Assembly (NCBI GenBank): GCA_031264475.1
Contig: JAISEA010000108.1
Location: forward strand, 1-23,232
Direction: 5' to 3'
From: Treponema sp.
Lineage (GTDB): Bacteria; Spirochaetota; Spirochaetia; Treponematales; Breznakiellaceae
Length of the DNA: 23,232 bases
Part shown: one piece after another, positions 22,524-23,232 of the stretch
How positions within the stretch are numbered: position 1 is the first letter of the stretch
How the letters are laid out: each line of letters starts with the position of its first letter
Notes under the pieces: generated by a model
Database searches by the model: none
Seen by the model: the letters and a program-made list of their open reading frames with translations, nothing else
Told to the model about the DNA's origin: nothing
Position numbers and translations under genes: made by a program

Positions 22524-22598
22524 GTGGTGGGCGGACAAGCGCGTTGCACGTTTGTCCGCCCATTTTGTCGGCGGGCATAATACGCAGAGGAGTACGTA
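22524..22598 (+). repeat. Leader copy 2 of the BspA-type tandem pair
   Basis: Duplicate of 21642-21713, ending in AGAGGAG and a spacer before the ATG at 22599. It shows that the duplication that made the two genes included about 70 bases of upstream DNA. Confidence 0.8.
22528..22566 (+). terminator. Hairpin between the two BspA-type genes
   Basis: GGGCGGACAA pairs perfectly with TTGTCCGCCC, and GCG/CGT extends the stem toward a 7-base loop; TTTT follows at 22563. It has the form of an intrinsic terminator and would reduce or block read-through into the second gene. Confidence 0.6.
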
Positions 22599-23231
22599 AT
22601 GAGAAAGATGAGTATGGTTCTGTTAAGCGCGGCGTTTAGTCAAGACTGGGTCGCGGACCCTGAAAGCGACTTCGAGGTAAGTCTCAATGATACGTCGGAC
22701 GGGTGCATAATCACCACGTATACCGGTTCCGACCGCGATGTTGTTATTCCGTCGAAGATACAGGGCTACCCGGTCAAGGGGATTGGCGATGGGGCGTTTT
22801 ATAAATGCCGTAGCCTAGCCTCTGTCACCATACCGAATGGCGTTACAAAGATTGGCGTGGAGGCGTTTTGTAAGTGCCGTAGTCTTGTCTCGATTACCAT
22901 ACCAGACGGCGTTACGGAGATTGGCAAGTGGACGTTTAAGGATTGTAGTAGCCTTGTCTCGGTCGTTATACCGGAGGGCGTTACGCAGATTGGCGTGTCA
23001 GCGTTTCATGGTTGTAGCAACCTTGCCTCAATCGCCATACCGGACAGTGTTATGAAGATTGGCATAGTGGCGTTTAAGGATTGCAGTAGCCTTGTAACGG
23101 TGGATATTGCGCCTCATAACCGCAAATGGGGGATGGGGAATTATCCGAGCTTCTACGGTTGTAGCAAAGTCAGCCTTGCCTCTCAAGCCGCGCTCAAGAA
23201 CGCGGGGTATACAGTCAGGTTTTGGTTTTAG
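22599..23231 (+). CDS. BspA-type leucine-rich-repeat protein, copy 2
   Basis: 210 residues, complete, ending one base before the window edge. It is a close paralogue of the gene at 21714: the lead (MRKMSMVLLSAAFSQDWVAD) and the segment PESDFEVSLNDTSDGCIIT are nearly the same. It has five 23-residue repeats instead of seven, and its cap reads KVSLASQAALKNAGYTVRF. The repeat faces differ more than the ends, as expected if the LRR region evolves by gain and loss of units. AGAGGAG lies 6 bases before the ATG. Role as for copy 1 (binding or adhesion by family); export signal unclear. Confidence 0.88.
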   Translation: MRKMSMVLLSAAFSQDWVADPESDFEVSLNDTSDGCIITTYTGSDRDVVIPSKIQGYPVKGIGDGAFYKCRSLASVTIPNGVTKIGVEAFCKCRSLVSITIPDGVTEIGKWTFKDCSSLVSVVIPEGVTQIGVSAFHGCSNLASIAIPDSVMKIGIVAFKDCSSLVTVDIAPHNRKWGMGNYPSFYGCSKVSLASQAALKNAGYTVRFWF

Positions 23232-23232
23232 G

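Overview
The window looks like chromosomal DNA of a spirochaete, most likely a gut (termite- or ruminant-type) Treponema. The evidence is indirect. Most genes are Gram-negative-type with lipobox lipoproteins, there are an omptin-like outer-membrane protein and BspA-type leucine-rich-repeat proteins, and there is an RpoS-like sigma factor behind a sigma-54 promoter. There is also a cellulase/esterase operon and a conserved small protein that I recall from spirochaetes. Base composition is mixed (about 50% GC by eye). No transposase, integrase, phage or plasmid gene was seen.

Layout. 1-2100: the start of a leftward gene, a 21-bp tandem array, a 23-bp tandem array, and a leftward Ig-like/BspA lipoprotein gene whose signal peptide lies in another frame. 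2500-3760: tRNA-Ala(GGC), a leftward radical-SAM activase that overlaps it, then tRNA-Ser(CGA) and tRNA-Ser(GGA) with a strong terminator. 4431-5384: a leftward omptin-family gene. 5383-9396: a rightward run of SH3-like lipoprotein, DUF445 membrane protein, DeoD-type purine nucleoside phosphorylase and a double-ATPase ABC subunit of the nucleoside/sugar type. 9439-10557: a 21-bp array and repeat DNA. 10558-12282: leftward acyl-CoA ligase. 12700-13813: prfB, with its programmed frameshift. 13947-15224: exported GH18 protein with an 11-G tract in its coding sequence. 15570-16409: sigma factor. 16447-19638: leftward operon of SGNH-type acetylesterase, unknown protein and GH5 cellulase lipoprotein. 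20218-23231: rightward block of a 21-bp heptad array, a 240-residue protein and two tandem BspA-type LRR proteins.

Themes. First, most intergenic space is filled by one family of composite repeats (six copies, 0.25-0.5 kb). Each carries a small terminal hairpin with compensatory base changes and sits against gene ends or promoters. Second, three 21-bp arrays appear to be one family. Two of them lie directly upstream of members of one protein family and beside BspA-type genes, so the left and right ends of the window look like two versions of one cassette. Third, several genes have promoters so close to the start codon that leaderless mRNAs are likely, while others have strong Shine-Dalgarno sites. 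Fourth, two 11-G tracts mark possible phase-variable surface or secreted proteins.

All functional statements rest on motif reading by eye; no database search was possible.
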